A DNA stretch of 64,000 nucleotides from Desulforapulum autotrophicum HRM2 (GTDB taxonomy: Bacteria > Desulfobacterota > Desulfobacteria > Desulfobacterales > Desulfobacteraceae), in contig NC_012108.1 of NCBI RefSeq assembly GCF_000020365.1, positions 5,420,001 to 5,484,000 of the forward strand, written 5' to 3'. Below, one piece after another: positions 1 through 7,762 of the stretch. A program made the position numbers and the translations under genes. The first letter of the stretch is position 1; each line of letters starts with the position of its first letter. The notes below the pieces were generated by a model. It had not been told where the DNA came from. It made no database searches and saw only the letters and a program-made list of their open reading frames with translations.

Positions 1-14
1 AATATTTTTTAAAT

Positions 15-34
15 TGGTAGCAATCTGGTAGCAG
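15..34 (+). repeat. Left pair of TGGTAGCA integrase arm-type repeats
   Basis: Two direct copies of TGGTAGCA start at 15 and 26, an 11-base step (one helical turn). The same pair, with the same step and orientation, lies between the integrase stop and the tRNA at 8846-8865. Tyrosine integrases bind such arm sites beside the core attachment site, so this probably marks the left end of the element. Confidence 0.55.
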
Positions 35-126
35 TTTTGATGCCCTGCTATATATCCTTCAGTTGGGCAATTTTCCCTTTTAAAAAATGAATCCATAAAT
101 TAAAAACACAATTCTATTATTTTTAC

Positions 127-155
127 TTGACACCTGTTTTTTAAAATCATACAAT
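127..155 (+). promoter_or_regulatory. Sigma70-type promoter of the element's early operon
   Basis: TTGACA at 127-132 and TACAAT at 150-155 are separated by 17 bases. This is the best promoter match in the left part of the element. It lies 42 bases upstream of the first gene and probably drives the rightward operon. Confidence 0.7.
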
Positions 156-196
156 CCTTTTCATCGGATCAATTTTTTTATTTTGAGGAGTTCAAA

Positions 197-748
197 ATGG
201 TAAGCAGCACAATAGTAACTGAAGTTTTGGCAAGTTTAACCAGGGTTCCTAAAAGCCGGATTGTTGGGTATGTGGCAGAATTACGGAAAGCCGGGATTAT
301 TGACACAAAGGGGCGGGGCCGTGGCGGGGCCGAGATGGAGAAAGAAGACATTCGAAGTATCGTTTTCGCCGTGCTCGGGGCCGAGATGCCGAAAGATGCA
401 CCAGAAGCGGTAACCCGGTTAATGAGTTTGGAGACAAAAGACGGCTTTACCCTTGGGGATGCTTTCATGAAATACTTTCATCGAATGGGGGTAGAGGACA
501 GCGAAGACAGGAGGCCAGAATCAATAACGGTTAACCGGTCTGTTCCTGAGGCAGAAATCACTTTCCGACTTTATCAAGACGATCTGCCCACAGAAAAACA
601 TATCACTTTGTTTTTTCAAGATCAGAATTTTGATTATGAACAACGTGGTGGGTTCAAGATCGAGGCTACGATTTCTAATGGTGTGATTCAGGTCTTGCTT
701 AACGATCTTTACCATTATGAGCAGATGAAAGAGATTTTGAAGAAATAA
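197..748 (+). CDS. Hypothetical protein with winged-helix-like N-terminus
   Basis: This 183-residue protein is the first gene of the element. The ATG follows a GAGGAG ribosome site and the strong promoter at 127-155. Residues about 5-45 read like a winged helix: a helix-turn-helix stretch, then RKAGIIDTKGRGRGG, which resembles a basic wing. The rest is mixed alpha/beta with no motif I recognise. The position at the head of the operon, facing away from the integrase, suits an early regulator or a replication accessory protein, but that is inference from place only. The family is not recognised. Confidence 0.75.
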   Translation: MVSSTIVTEVLASLTRVPKSRIVGYVAELRKAGIIDTKGRGRGGAEMEKEDIRSIVFAVLGAEMPKDAPEAVTRLMSLETKDGFTLGDAFMKYFHRMGVEDSEDRRPESITVNRSVPEAEITFRLYQDDLPTEKHITLFFQDQNFDYEQRGGFKIEATISNGVIQVLLNDLYHYEQMKEILKK

Positions 749-758
749 AAAAAGAGTT

Positions 759-791
759 GCCCCCCAAGAGAATTGGCGTTCTCCGGGGGGC
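759..791. terminator. GC-rich hairpin after the first gene
   Basis: An inverted repeat (GCCCCCC with GGGGGGC, extended by GAGAA/TTCTC) lies 10 bases after the stop of the 197-748 gene. On the plus strand no T-run follows. The T-run is on the minus-strand side. It may act as a weak or attenuating terminator between the first gene and the rest of the operon. Confidence 0.4.
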
Positions 792-900
792 GATTGTCAG
801 CACGACAAACCCCTACCAAGAAGTCATCGTTTAGACCCTTCTATTCTATCCTAAGGACGGATTAAGGTCAATGGTGGTGACTTCAAACCTGGAGAACACC

Positions 901-1179
901 ATGAAGCAAATCACATTAAAAATCGACATTCCAGAAGACTTTGAAGCCCTTTTCCATGCTCTTCTAAACAACCAGGCAGCACCAGCCCCACAGCCAGCCG
1001 ATGACGAAACATGGACATTCAAGGACCTTTGCAAAGAGTATAAACTCCCAAAGACAAAGGGTTATGCCCTTACCATGCAAACGGGGCCGGGATCAATCCC
1101 ACGTTTCAAAATTGGTAGGGATTTACGTTTCCGCAAATCTGAGGTGGAAGCGTGGTTTTTAGAACAACGGGTGAAATAG
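901..1179 (+). CDS. Excisionase/AlpA-type helix-turn-helix protein
   Basis: A 92-residue protein. The start at 901 is preferred over an in-frame ATG at 871 because GGAG precedes it by 6 bases. The C-terminal half (about 40-90) has the small winged-helix pattern of excisionase-like proteins: a recognition helix region with IPRFKIGRDLRFRKSEVEAW, in which a conserved basic segment leads to a final amphipathic helix. Such proteins bend attachment-site DNA or activate integrase and early genes in satellites of the P4 type. It sits directly before a small gene and the replication helicase. An excision or regulatory role is inferred. Confidence 0.7.
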   Translation: MKQITLKIDIPEDFEALFHALLNNQAAPAPQPADDETWTFKDLCKEYKLPKTKGYALTMQTGPGSIPRFKIGRDLRFRKSEVEAWFLEQRVK

Positions 1180-1189
1180 GGGGCCAGGC

Positions 1190-1435
1190 ATGAGCTATGA
1201 CCAGCACAGGTTTAGAGGTCTTCAACGCAAGGCCATGTATAAGCGAATTGAATTAATGATGGGATATGAACCTTTCCCTTTCAGCCCAACAACCATTAAA
1301 GACCTTTCACAGGCAACAGGGTTGTCCTATTCAAGCGTCAAATTTGAGGTTGAAAGCGGTGTGTCCAGTTGCAACCTTTGGGCGAGCTGTGACAATGGGA
1401 TTGTCAATTTACAGCTTAACCCGAATTGGTATTAA
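1190..1435 (+). CDS. Small hypothetical protein
   Basis: An 81-residue protein, 10 bases after the preceding gene, with GGGGGCC upstream of its ATG. Residues about 33-60 (TIKDLSQATGLSYSSVKFEV) look like a helix-turn-helix. The rest is unremarkable. It is followed at once by the helicase gene, so it belongs to the replication operon. I do not recognise the family. A DNA-binding helper or regulator is possible. Confidence 0.65.
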   Translation: MSYDQHRFRGLQRKAMYKRIELMMGYEPFPFSPTTIKDLSQATGLSYSSVKFEVESGVSSCNLWASCDNGIVNLQLNPNWY

Positions 1436-1443
1436 GGGGGCCT

Positions 1444-3126
1444 ATGTTTGATTTTAGCGAATCAAAATTGCAAAAACCGGACCAGGGCCAGGACTATACG
1501 TCACCGGCAGCACCGGCAGCCCCACAGCCATGGGGAGCAGCGAACGGGAGCAAGGTTGACCAGCTCAAGGCGGCATTGCCTGGGATCACAACCTTGAAAC
1601 CTGGAGACAGCGACGAGGATGCCGAAAAGTCATTGATCAGTGCTTGTCTGATTGACGATAAGGCCTTTGCTGAATGCGCCGACCTATCCCCAAAATCTTT
1701 TTATTCAAGTCCCCATCAAAAGATTTATCGGGCCATGGTCGCTTTATTCCATAAGAATGAGCCTATTGACTTAACAACTGTTGCCTCATGGCTTAAAACA
1801 TCCGGGGAACTGGATGCCATTGGTGGGGCAGCGTATCTCGTTGAAATTGCCGACTCCGCACCGATGGCCATGAATGCCGGCGCATATGCCAGGATTATTT
1901 CTGATTGTGCCACAAGACGGGAGATCCTTTCACGAGCGCAACGTCTTGTAGATGCAGCGTCAAAGGGTGTGGATATCGACGCTTTGACAGAGCACGTTGA
2001 GGGAATACGGAAAAACTGTTTACGGGATGCTCTAAACTTCCCACCACAGGGGCCCGGATCAACATCATTCAAAAAGAATGTCATTGCTTGCCCACCAAGC
2101 AGGGAATTTATTTTAACCTGTAATGGGGTTGGATTTTTACCAAAGAAAACTGTTGGGGTAATCACTGCCACCGGCGGGACTGGTAAAACCTTCTTTTTAT
2201 TTTCCCTGGGGGCCACATTAGCCGCAGGGGGGAGTCTCGGGCCGATTAAAGCCCCAAGGCCGACCAAAACGTTGATCATCTGCGGCGAAGATGACCAGGA
2301 CGAGATAAACCGGCGCATGTGGAATATCACCGGGGGTAATTTCCCTGAGCTTCTTTATGGTGCGTCAACAGTTGGTGAGGTCGGGCCATTGATGGAGCTT
2401 GACGGAAACCGCCCCAGGAGAGCACCAGGCTTTAAATGGCTGGAAGAAACAATCCGCTTATATGATGGGCTGGAAGTCTTGATCATTGACCCCAAAAGCC
2501 GTTTTTATGGACTCGATGAAAATAATAATGACCATGCGACTCAATGGATTCAATGCCTGGAATACCTTTCCAAGGAATACAATCTTAATATTCTATTTGC
2601 ACACCATACATCCAAACAGGATGGAGGCAAAATATCCCAAAATATGAGCAGAGGGGCGTCGGCCATTGTCGATGGTTGCCGGTGGCAAGCAGGTATGGTG
2701 CGGATGGACCAGGAGACGGCTGACAGGTACGGAATTGACAACCCCAGGGGTTATGTGGCGCTTGATGTTCCCAAGTCAAATTATGCGGCAGACATGAACG
2801 GGCAAATCTATTTTAAGCGTGGCAATTCTGGGGTGCTTGAATACGTCGATTTTAAACAAGGGAGACTTGAGCTCCTGGGGGGAACCCTGTTCGATCTGCT
2901 TGTTGATGACCCCAAAAGATATACCTATTCAGAGTTGGTTGCGACACCGGCTGGAAAAGATATTTGCCAGGATATAAAAACAAACCATTCCAATTTTGCA
3001 AGATCCAAAGACATGGAGCCGGTTATCAAGTGGCTGATGGACGAGGGACTTTTAAGGAAGGAATTTACCAATCCGGGCAGGAATGCCAAGGAGGTTTTGG
3101 TTCCGGTTACGGGTGAAAGGTCTTGA
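1444..3126 (+). CDS. Replicative helicase, DnaB-N plus RecA/AAA_25-like
   Basis: A 560-residue protein, started at the ATG at 1444 because AAGGGGG lies just upstream. Residues about 1-45 are a low-complexity Ala/Pro/Gln linker. About 45-165 resembles the DnaB N-terminal domain (EKSLISACLIDDKAF, HQKIYRAMVALF). About 225-450 is a RecA-like ATPase with Walker A ATGGTGKT near residue 241, a Walker B-like LEVLIIDPKSRF, and a GASAIVDG sensor region. This RepA/AAA_25 type is common in plasmid and satellite replication proteins. No primase domain is evident. The gene is followed within a few bases by an iteron array, as expected for an initiator or helicase placed next to its origin. Confidence 0.85.
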   Translation: MFDFSESKLQKPDQGQDYTSPAAPAAPQPWGAANGSKVDQLKAALPGITTLKPGDSDEDAEKSLISACLIDDKAFAECADLSPKSFYSSPHQKIYRAMVALFHKNEPIDLTTVASWLKTSGELDAIGGAAYLVEIADSAPMAMNAGAYARIISDCATRREILSRAQRLVDAASKGVDIDALTEHVEGIRKNCLRDALNFPPQGPGSTSFKKNVIACPPSREFILTCNGVGFLPKKTVGVITATGGTGKTFFLFSLGATLAAGGSLGPIKAPRPTKTLIICGEDDQDEINRRMWNITGGNFPELLYGASTVGEVGPLMELDGNRPRRAPGFKWLEETIRLYDGLEVLIIDPKSRFYGLDENNNDHATQWIQCLEYLSKEYNLNILFAHHTSKQDGGKISQNMSRGASAIVDGCRWQAGMVRMDQETADRYGIDNPRGYVALDVPKSNYAADMNGQIYFKRGNSGVLEYVDFKQGRLELLGGTLFDLLVDDPKRYTYSELVATPAGKDICQDIKTNHSNFARSKDMEPVIKWLMDEGLLRKEFTNPGRNAKEVLVPVTGERS

Positions 3127-3456
3127 CGATTATTGACGATTATAAAAAACCATTTGTAATCGTCAGACCCCCTATTGACAAGGCTTTTAACGGTTTTTGT
3201 GTTGACGATTATAAAAGTGGATTTGTAATCGTCAAAAAGGTTGGTTTTCATTGTTGACGATTATAAAAGTGACGATTGTTGACGGTTATAAAAAACCACT
3301 TGTAATCGTCAAAGCCCCTATTGACAACGGTCTTGACGATTACAACGGCCACGATTATAAATGGGCCTCATAATCGTCGAGAACCGCGTCAATCAAGCGT
3401 CTTGACGATTACAAAAACCTACCCCTTACAGGGGGGACGATTCTGTTGTAATCGTC
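3125..3456. repeat. Palindromic iteron array, probable replication origin
   Basis: The octamer GACGATTA (with single-base variants) occurs about nine times on the plus strand, and its complement TAATCGTC five times, within 332 bases. Most pair into inverted units about 30 bases long: 3135-3164, 3204-3233, 3281-3310 and about 3350-3378. There is a short one at 3436-3456. The spacers are similar (TATAAAA, then C/G..TTG). Unit starts lie about 70 bases apart. The array begins inside the last codons of the helicase gene. Iterons beside a replication protein are typical of theta origins. A multi-site operator is the alternative. Confidence 0.8.
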
Positions 3457-3529
3457 ACCCTGATTGTGGTCAGGGAGACGAGAAGGCAACCAGAACTGCA
3501 CAGCATAAAAACCAAACAGGATTAAGACC

Positions 3530-3724
3530 ATGAACAGCACCGACCAACACGAGAAGAACACCCGGCTAAAATTATTATCCGGCGACCTGGACCAGATCCG
3601 CCAGGCCAACGACCCGAAACAGATCAGGCGTCACCTGGGATTGATTCAGCTTCGGTGCCTTGACTTTAGGGCGTGGCTGGATCGGGTGGAGGATGCAGGG
3701 ACGACAGACAGACGGAGGGTGTGA
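3530..3724 (+). CDS. Small hypothetical protein
   Basis: A 64-residue, charged, largely helical protein starting 74 bases after the iteron array. It is followed 3 bases later by another small gene. It has no motif I recognise. A weak GGA lies upstream of the ATG. Its place after the origin suggests an accessory gene of the element. It could also be a spurious frame, but a ribosome site and the tight link to the next gene favour a real one. Confidence 0.5.
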   Translation: MNSTDQHEKNTRLKLLSGDLDQIRQANDPKQIRRHLGLIQLRCLDFRAWLDRVEDAGTTDRRRV

Positions 3725-3727
3725 TTG

Positions 3728-3919
3728 ATGGACAAGGCAGACAGGCCCAACAGGATGCGCACCATGAAGGATCTTCGTTCCCTTCTGGAAGGCATACCCG
3801 ATGGAGTACGGATCAGCGAGAAGCAGACGAGGGCATGGGGTGACGGCGGCACGGTCACGCTGCGGATGGTGCGCAATGGATCGGTGATGGTTGGATGGGT
3901 GCCGGATGGTGGGCGATGA
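3728..3919 (+). CDS. Small hypothetical protein
   Basis: A 63-residue protein. GGAGG lies about 9 bases before the ATG, overlapping the end of the previous gene, so the two are probably co-translated. The sequence (MRTMKDLRSLLEGIPDG, then a beta-rich second half) resembles no family I can name. A terminator hairpin at 3965-3989 follows, so it closes the replication operon. Confidence 0.5.
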   Translation: MDKADRPNRMRTMKDLRSLLEGIPDGVRISEKQTRAWGDGGTVTLRMVRNGSVMVGWVPDGGR

Positions 3920-3964
3920 TGGCCAGGGGGTATGGGGGTAAAAAGTCATATCGTTAATTTATAT

Positions 3965-3989
3965 CTGCCCACCGAATGGGCAGTCTTTT
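3965..3989 (+). terminator. Rho-independent terminator of the replication operon
   Basis: CTGCCCA (3965-3971), a 5-base loop, and TGGGCAG (3977-3983) form a perfect 7-base stem, followed by TCTTTT. It lies 46 bases after the last small gene. The remaining stretch to 4193 shows no gene. Confidence 0.65.
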
Positions 3990-4193
3990 GATTAGTAAGT
4001 TGTAAAAAACGTACCTAAAGCATTTTTTATTAAAAGTTGCACAGCGGCACCGGCCAACGGCACCAGCTACCCCCAGGGGGCCATTCAAAGACCACAGTCT
4101 TAACACGTAGACCGATATATGGCAGGAAAACTTTCCCCATGCCAAAATAAACACCAGGGGTCAAAAACATAAAAGTTATCAGGAGCAAAAACC

Positions 4194-4517
4194 ATGAAAA
4201 AGAAATCAGAAGCAATCGAAGCGCCAGCACACCTATCAGAATCGGCAGAATCCATATGGCTTGAGTATGCAGGGACCATTATCAAATCCCCTGCCCGGCT
4301 TGCCCTGTTTCAATCGGGCCTTGAGGCAATGGACCGAGCAAAACAGGCCCGGCAGCTCGTGGCCAAGGAAGGCATGATCCAGAAAACCGAGAGATCCGGG
4401 GTATCACACGCACACCCAGGCTTGAAAATCGAGAAAGAGAGTCAGGCGGCCATGCTCAAGGCGTTTAAACTCCTGGGCATTCAGCACGACCACATATGGT
4501 CAGGGAGTATTTATTAA
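4194..4517 (+). CDS. terS: Phage terminase small subunit, P27-like
   Basis: A 107-residue protein with AGGAGC before the ATG. The body matches the P27 small-terminase pattern: RLALFQSGLEAMDRAKQAR, then a turn with G..QKTERSGVSHAHPGLK, then a final helix SQAAMLKAFKLLGI. Small terminases recognise the packaging site and hand DNA to the large subunit. No large terminase is present in the window. As in phage-inducible islands, this protein could redirect a helper phage's packaging motor to the satellite DNA. That role is inferred from its lone occurrence. Confidence 0.8.
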   Translation: MKKKSEAIEAPAHLSESAESIWLEYAGTIIKSPARLALFQSGLEAMDRAKQARQLVAKEGMIQKTERSGVSHAHPGLKIEKESQAAMLKAFKLLGIQHDHIWSGSIY

Positions 4518-4560
4518 TAATGAGCTTTCAGGCTTAAAAGTACCAACAAGTAAAACAAAG

Positions 4561-4621
4561 TAAAGTACTGAAATAATTACAAAATAATGATTTAAATTGC
4601 TTGCTTTATTTCAGTACTTTA
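4561..4621. repeat. Perfect 15-base inverted repeat between terS and capsid
   Basis: TAAAGTACTGAAATA at 4561-4575 and its exact complement at 4607-4621 flank a 31-base AT-rich loop. Further on, TCGAGACCGA is directly repeated at 4658-4667 and 4716-4725. The 276-base gap between terS and capsid holds no gene. The repeats could be an operator, a transcript hairpin, or a packaging site. The sequence does not decide between these. Confidence 0.6.
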
Positions 4622-4792
4622 GTAAAATAAACCATAACTGGACCCGAACAAGAATCATCGAGACCGATTTGCCCTTTTTGTGAAGATCCGCAACAAAACA
4701 GACCTTAAACCATATTCGAGACCGAATCACTGTTTTAAGCCAAAAACTGAAACGATTTTAAAATTCAATCTTCAAAAAAAGGCTTAAAAAAA

Positions 4793-6133
4793 ATGAACTT
4801 AGAAGAAATGAAAGCGGCCCTTGCAAAAAAAGCACAGAGACTAAAGGACCTTGTTGGACAGGATCGTCTTTCGGACAAAGAAAAGACCGAAAAGCGCACC
4901 CTCCTGAGCGAGTGCCAGGACCTTAAAACCGATATCGAGCAAGGGGCCGAGGAACGGCAGCTCCTTGATGACCTTGACAAATCCTATGTAACCCCACCGG
5001 CTGGCGGTCAGCTCGGCGGCCAGTTTTCCACAAGGGACCACACCAGGCCCACAGAAGATCGTTCCTATCGTGGCATGTTTGCCGTAGGTGAGCCCCTTTC
5101 CCGTGATAGCTGGAAAGACCCGGACGAATTTCTTAATGTCCTACTTTCTGGACGGCATGACGAGCGCCTGAAACGCACCCGGAGTGAAAAGAGATCCATG
5201 ATCGAGGGCGTTTCTGAGGATGGCGGTTTTTCAGTCCCCACAGAGTTTGCGGCCAAGTGGCTTGACTCTTCCCTTCCTGCTGAAATTGTACGAACCAGGG
5301 CGCAGGTTTGGCCAATGAAAAGCTCTGAACGTGTTGTTCCTGGTTGGTCCGGCAAGGATCACAGCGGCGGCACCCTGTTCGGCGGTTTTAAAATGCAGTG
5401 GTTAGGTGAGGCCCAGACCGGGACCCGGCAGACCGGCAAAATGGAAGTCTTGACCCTAAAGGCCCGTAAGGGTGCCATTTTTGCCCAGATCAGCAACGAG
5501 CTGAAAGATGACGGCATGTCTTTTGCCCAACAGCTTGAATTTGCCCTTAAAACGTCCGTTGGGTTTGGTCTGGACTCAAATTTTATAAACGGCGATGGCG
5601 TGGCAAAACCAGCCGGGGTTCTGACGACTGCGAACCCGGCCTTGATCACCGTTGCAAAAGAAACCAGCCAGACAGAGGGAACCATTGTTTACCGGAATTT
5701 GTCAAAGATGTATGCCCGGCTTGCCCCTGGATCATACAAGAATGCAGTCTGGTTATGCAATCAAGATTGTATGCAGTCATTGCTTGAAATTTATGTACCC
5801 ATTGGTGAAACATACGGGACACATGCCCCCCTGCTGAACGAGTCCAACGGCACGTTCTCCATTTTTGGAATCCCCGTGATTTTCACAGAACATTGCGCCA
5901 GCCTGGGAGCCCAGGGAGATATTAACCTGGTTGACTTCACCCAGTATGCCGTAGGACTGCGGAAAGACCTTTCCCTTGATATCAGCAATGCGCCAGGCTG
6001 GACCGAGGACATGACCGACTACCGCCTGATTGTCCGGGTGGACGGTATGAGCACATGGTCTGCCCCTGTAACACCCCTGAACGGAACTGTGACCCTGAGC
6101 CCATTTATCACCCTGGGCGCAAGGGACGAATAA
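4793..6133 (+). CDS. HK97-fold phage major capsid protein
   Basis: A 446-residue protein. Residues 1-65 are highly charged and helical, like the scaffolding delta domain of HK97 capsid proteins. About 66-140 is a linker. GGFSVPTEF at 144-152 is the usual start of the mature shell domain, and the remainder fits the HK97 fold (N-arm, E-loop region with QTGTRQTGKMEV, A and P domains). The length is typical. It forms icosahedral shells. Unusually, no portal, prohead protease or large terminase accompanies it. Either those are borrowed from a helper phage or the protein remodels helper capsids. The ribosome site is weak (AAGG). Confidence 0.88.
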   Translation: MNLEEMKAALAKKAQRLKDLVGQDRLSDKEKTEKRTLLSECQDLKTDIEQGAEERQLLDDLDKSYVTPPAGGQLGGQFSTRDHTRPTEDRSYRGMFAVGEPLSRDSWKDPDEFLNVLLSGRHDERLKRTRSEKRSMIEGVSEDGGFSVPTEFAAKWLDSSLPAEIVRTRAQVWPMKSSERVVPGWSGKDHSGGTLFGGFKMQWLGEAQTGTRQTGKMEVLTLKARKGAIFAQISNELKDDGMSFAQQLEFALKTSVGFGLDSNFINGDGVAKPAGVLTTANPALITVAKETSQTEGTIVYRNLSKMYARLAPGSYKNAVWLCNQDCMQSLLEIYVPIGETYGTHAPLLNESNGTFSIFGIPVIFTEHCASLGAQGDINLVDFTQYAVGLRKDLSLDISNAPGWTEDMTDYRLIVRVDGMSTWSAPVTPLNGTVTLSPFITLGARDE

Positions 6134-6235
6134 GCAGTATGTGGCGCTCTAACCTGCCACATTAAACAAAAGGTAGACACTACAGGTTTCTGCTCCTTAG
6201 TGTGATCTTCAAAGTGTTTTCTGTTTGTAAAGTTG

Positions 6236-6272
6236 GAAAGGCCCCACTCCTGGTCGAGATACGGGGCCTTTC
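6236..6272 (+). terminator. Terminator hairpin after the capsid gene
   Basis: GAAAGGCCCC (6236-6245) pairs with GGGGCCTTTC (6263-6272) across a 17-base loop and is followed by TAATTTCTT. It lies 100 bases after the capsid stop and just before the next gene's ribosome site. Confidence 0.6.
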
Positions 6273-6297
6273 TAATTTCTTACCCCTGGAGGGCTCT

Positions 6298-6567
6298 ATG
6301 CGTCAAATTTGGTGTAAAAAATATTCTGAATGCCTGGACAAGGCCACGGTCGATAATAAGCCGTTTACCTGCCAGGGTTGCCCCTATGTGAATGATGAAA
6401 CCTTGAAGCCACAAGGCCCGGACCTGAATTCCGACCTTGATATGTGCATTGCGTTGTTGACGGCAATTTTTCAGCCGAAGTTGCGGCACACCAAGGCCCT
6501 GGATGCCAAAGAAATGATCCGGCGAAAGAAAAAATTTACGGGCTATGGGATGATGAACGGGGTTTGA
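6298..6567 (+). CDS. Small cysteine-rich hypothetical protein
   Basis: An 89-residue protein started at 6298, where GGAGG precedes the ATG by 5 bases. The longer frame from 6202 would read through the terminator hairpin. Six cysteines are present. Four form a likely zinc or metal knuckle near the N-terminus: C-x4-C, then TCQGC after about 16 residues. The C-terminal third is basic (RRKKKFTGYG). Its position behind the capsid gene puts it in the mobile element. The function is unknown. A small nucleic-acid-binding protein would fit the composition. Confidence 0.6.
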   Translation: MRQIWCKKYSECLDKATVDNKPFTCQGCPYVNDETLKPQGPDLNSDLDMCIALLTAIFQPKLRHTKALDAKEMIRRKKKFTGYGMMNGV

Positions 6568-6619
6568 TTTGTTGCCAGTGTTGCCACCTTTTTCCTCATC
6601 ATTACAGGTGGTTGCGGTG

Positions 6620-6650
6620 GGTGGGACATTTGTCCCACCTGTAATTTTTC
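6620..6650 (+). terminator. Rho-independent terminator
   Basis: GGTGGGAC (6620-6627) pairs with GTCCCACC (6632-6639) across a 4-base loop, followed by TGTAATTTTTC. An overlapping alternative arm (ATTACAGGTGG with CCACCTGTAAT) surrounds it, so two mutually exclusive stems are possible. Confidence 0.65.
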
Positions 6651-6684
6651 TTGCATGATACCCCATTACTTAACGCAAAACATT

Positions 6685-6750
6685 AACGGTAATTAAAAAA
6701 ATAGTTGACAAGCTCATTTAATGGGTTTACCGTGAATTATAAACGGTAAT
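6685..6750 (+). promoter_or_regulatory. Operator repeats around a -35 box, RHH gene
   Basis: ACGGTAA occurs at 6687-6693 and 6743-6749, with a complementary TTTACCGT at 6726-6733. Together they bracket TTGACA at 6705-6710. The downstream gene at 6767 encodes a ribbon-helix-helix protein, a class that usually represses its own promoter by binding short repeated boxes. Autoregulation is inferred. The -10 box is not clear. Confidence 0.5.
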
Positions 6751-6766
6751 TTTAGAGGATTTTAAC

Positions 6767-7168
6767 ATGGCAAGACCGACCAAAACAATCGAAGAACTAA
6801 GAGCAACGGCAAACGCCAGGGCTAAACGCTGGCAGCAAAAGCAACGAGACCAGGGATTAAAGCACCTGAATGTAATGGTTCACCAGGGAACCATGGATCT
6901 AATTGCCGAGCAACGGGAAAAGACCGGGGCAACTACACCGGAAATAGTTGAACGGGCCATTGATGTGGCTTATGGTTCGCCTGAGCCGGAGCCAATACCC
7001 ATTGAGCCTATGCCCCTGGAAAAACTCCTGCTGGACGTTGCCAACCAACCCGGCACCTGGAAGGATAAAGCCGACCGATTGAATGACCAGGGAATTAAGA
7101 CGGCCAAAGGCAAGCCCTGGACGGATGCCAATATCAGAATGGCTGTTAAAAATTTGAAGAACCAATAA
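6767..7168 (+). CDS. Ribbon-helix-helix protein with recombinase-like C-terminus
   Basis: A 133-residue protein with an AGAGGA ribosome site. Residues about 25-65 look like a ribbon-helix-helix fold: a short beta strand LKHLNVMVH, helix MDLIAEQREKTG, turn, helix TPEIVERAIDVAY. After a proline/glutamate linker, residues about 85-130 (ADRLNDQGIKTAKGKPWTDA) match the helical segment found in many large serine recombinases and related proteins, which ends ..GKPWT..NIRMAVKNL. The pairing of these two parts in one small protein is unusual. It probably represses or modulates genes around the integrase. The operator-like boxes upstream support autoregulation. Confidence 0.7.
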   Translation: MARPTKTIEELRATANARAKRWQQKQRDQGLKHLNVMVHQGTMDLIAEQREKTGATTPEIVERAIDVAYGSPEPEPIPIEPMPLEKLLLDVANQPGTWKDKADRLNDQGIKTAKGKPWTDANIRMAVKNLKNQ

Positions 7169-7237
7169 AACAGCCCCACCAGGTGACTCACCACCCGGCA
7201 GGGCCTAACCACAAAACATCTATCAAGGAGATGAATC

Positions 7238-7438
7238 ATGGCTAAATCCATTCCTACCAGCAATCCTACAGAAAATCAAGAAATCCAGACACCGATTGAA
7301 AAAACTCCACCGTGGGATAATTTTTCCCACCAGGAGCTTAAGGAGATCCGGGCAGCCGTTGAGGATTTTGGCCGGGATCGTGTCATTGAAATTATCCGTG
7401 AGGTAATCCGGGAGGAAAAGGAGGCCAACCATGGATAA
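7238..7438 (+). CDS. Small acidic hypothetical protein
   Basis: A 66-residue protein with AAGGAG 8 bases before the ATG. The N-terminal half is polar and proline-rich. The C-terminal half is a charged amphipathic helix (RDRVIEIIREVIREEKEAN). Its end overlaps the next gene by 8 bases, so the two are translationally coupled. I recognise no family. Confidence 0.6.
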   Translation: MAKSIPTSNPTENQEIQTPIEKTPPWDNFSHQELKEIRAAVEDFGRDRVIEIIREVIREEKEANHG

Positions 7439-7661
7439 GACCGAAAGCACAGTTGAGATTGAAACAGTCGTATTCAGGCATTCAATAGACCAATATTTTA
7501 AAAACTCCATTAAGGCCCTTGGCAATCCCGGCGTTGATATCATAAAGAGGGATATTCTCATTGACAACATCCGGGGAGCTGTGGAGGTGGTCCGCATGTT
7601 CAATCAGAGTTTGGGCAGGGTGGTGGGGAGCATCGAAGCACCAGAACCGCCATTGTTCTAA
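7431..7661 (+). CDS. Small hypothetical protein
   Basis: A 76-residue protein starting within the end of the previous gene; AGGAGG lies about 8 bases upstream. It is predicted to be mostly helical and has no cysteines or known motif. It is followed by a good terminator at 7679-7712, so it ends the operon that begins with the ribbon-helix-helix gene. The function is unknown. Confidence 0.6.
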   Translation: MDKTESTVEIETVVFRHSIDQYFKNSIKALGNPGVDIIKRDILIDNIRGAVEVVRMFNQSLGRVVGSIEAPEPPLF

Positions 7662-7678
7662 AAAAATGAGATCACCGG

Positions 7679-7712
7679 AAACCAGCTCCTTTATCCGGGG
7701 GCTGGTTTTTTT
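7679..7712 (+). terminator. Rho-independent terminator before the integrase
   Basis: AAACCAGC (7679-7686) pairs with GCTGGTTT (7701-7708), followed by a run of T. It separates the small-gene operon from the integrase gene. Confidence 0.75.
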
Positions 7713-7762
7713 GTCGGGGTGGTGATAGGAAAGTGGGGACACAGAATTAAAAGGGGGATAGC

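Noticed and set aside
2925-3251. Minus-strand protein of 108 residues across the iterons
   Set aside because: It reads through the repeated DNA (YKSTFIIVN, DDYKWFFIIVN) and overlaps the helicase gene end in antisense. It is an artefact of the repeats.
3125-3456. CRISPR array
   Set aside because: Repeats are short octamers in both orientations, with irregular spacing, similar spacers and no cas genes nearby. The inverted pairs fit iterons better.
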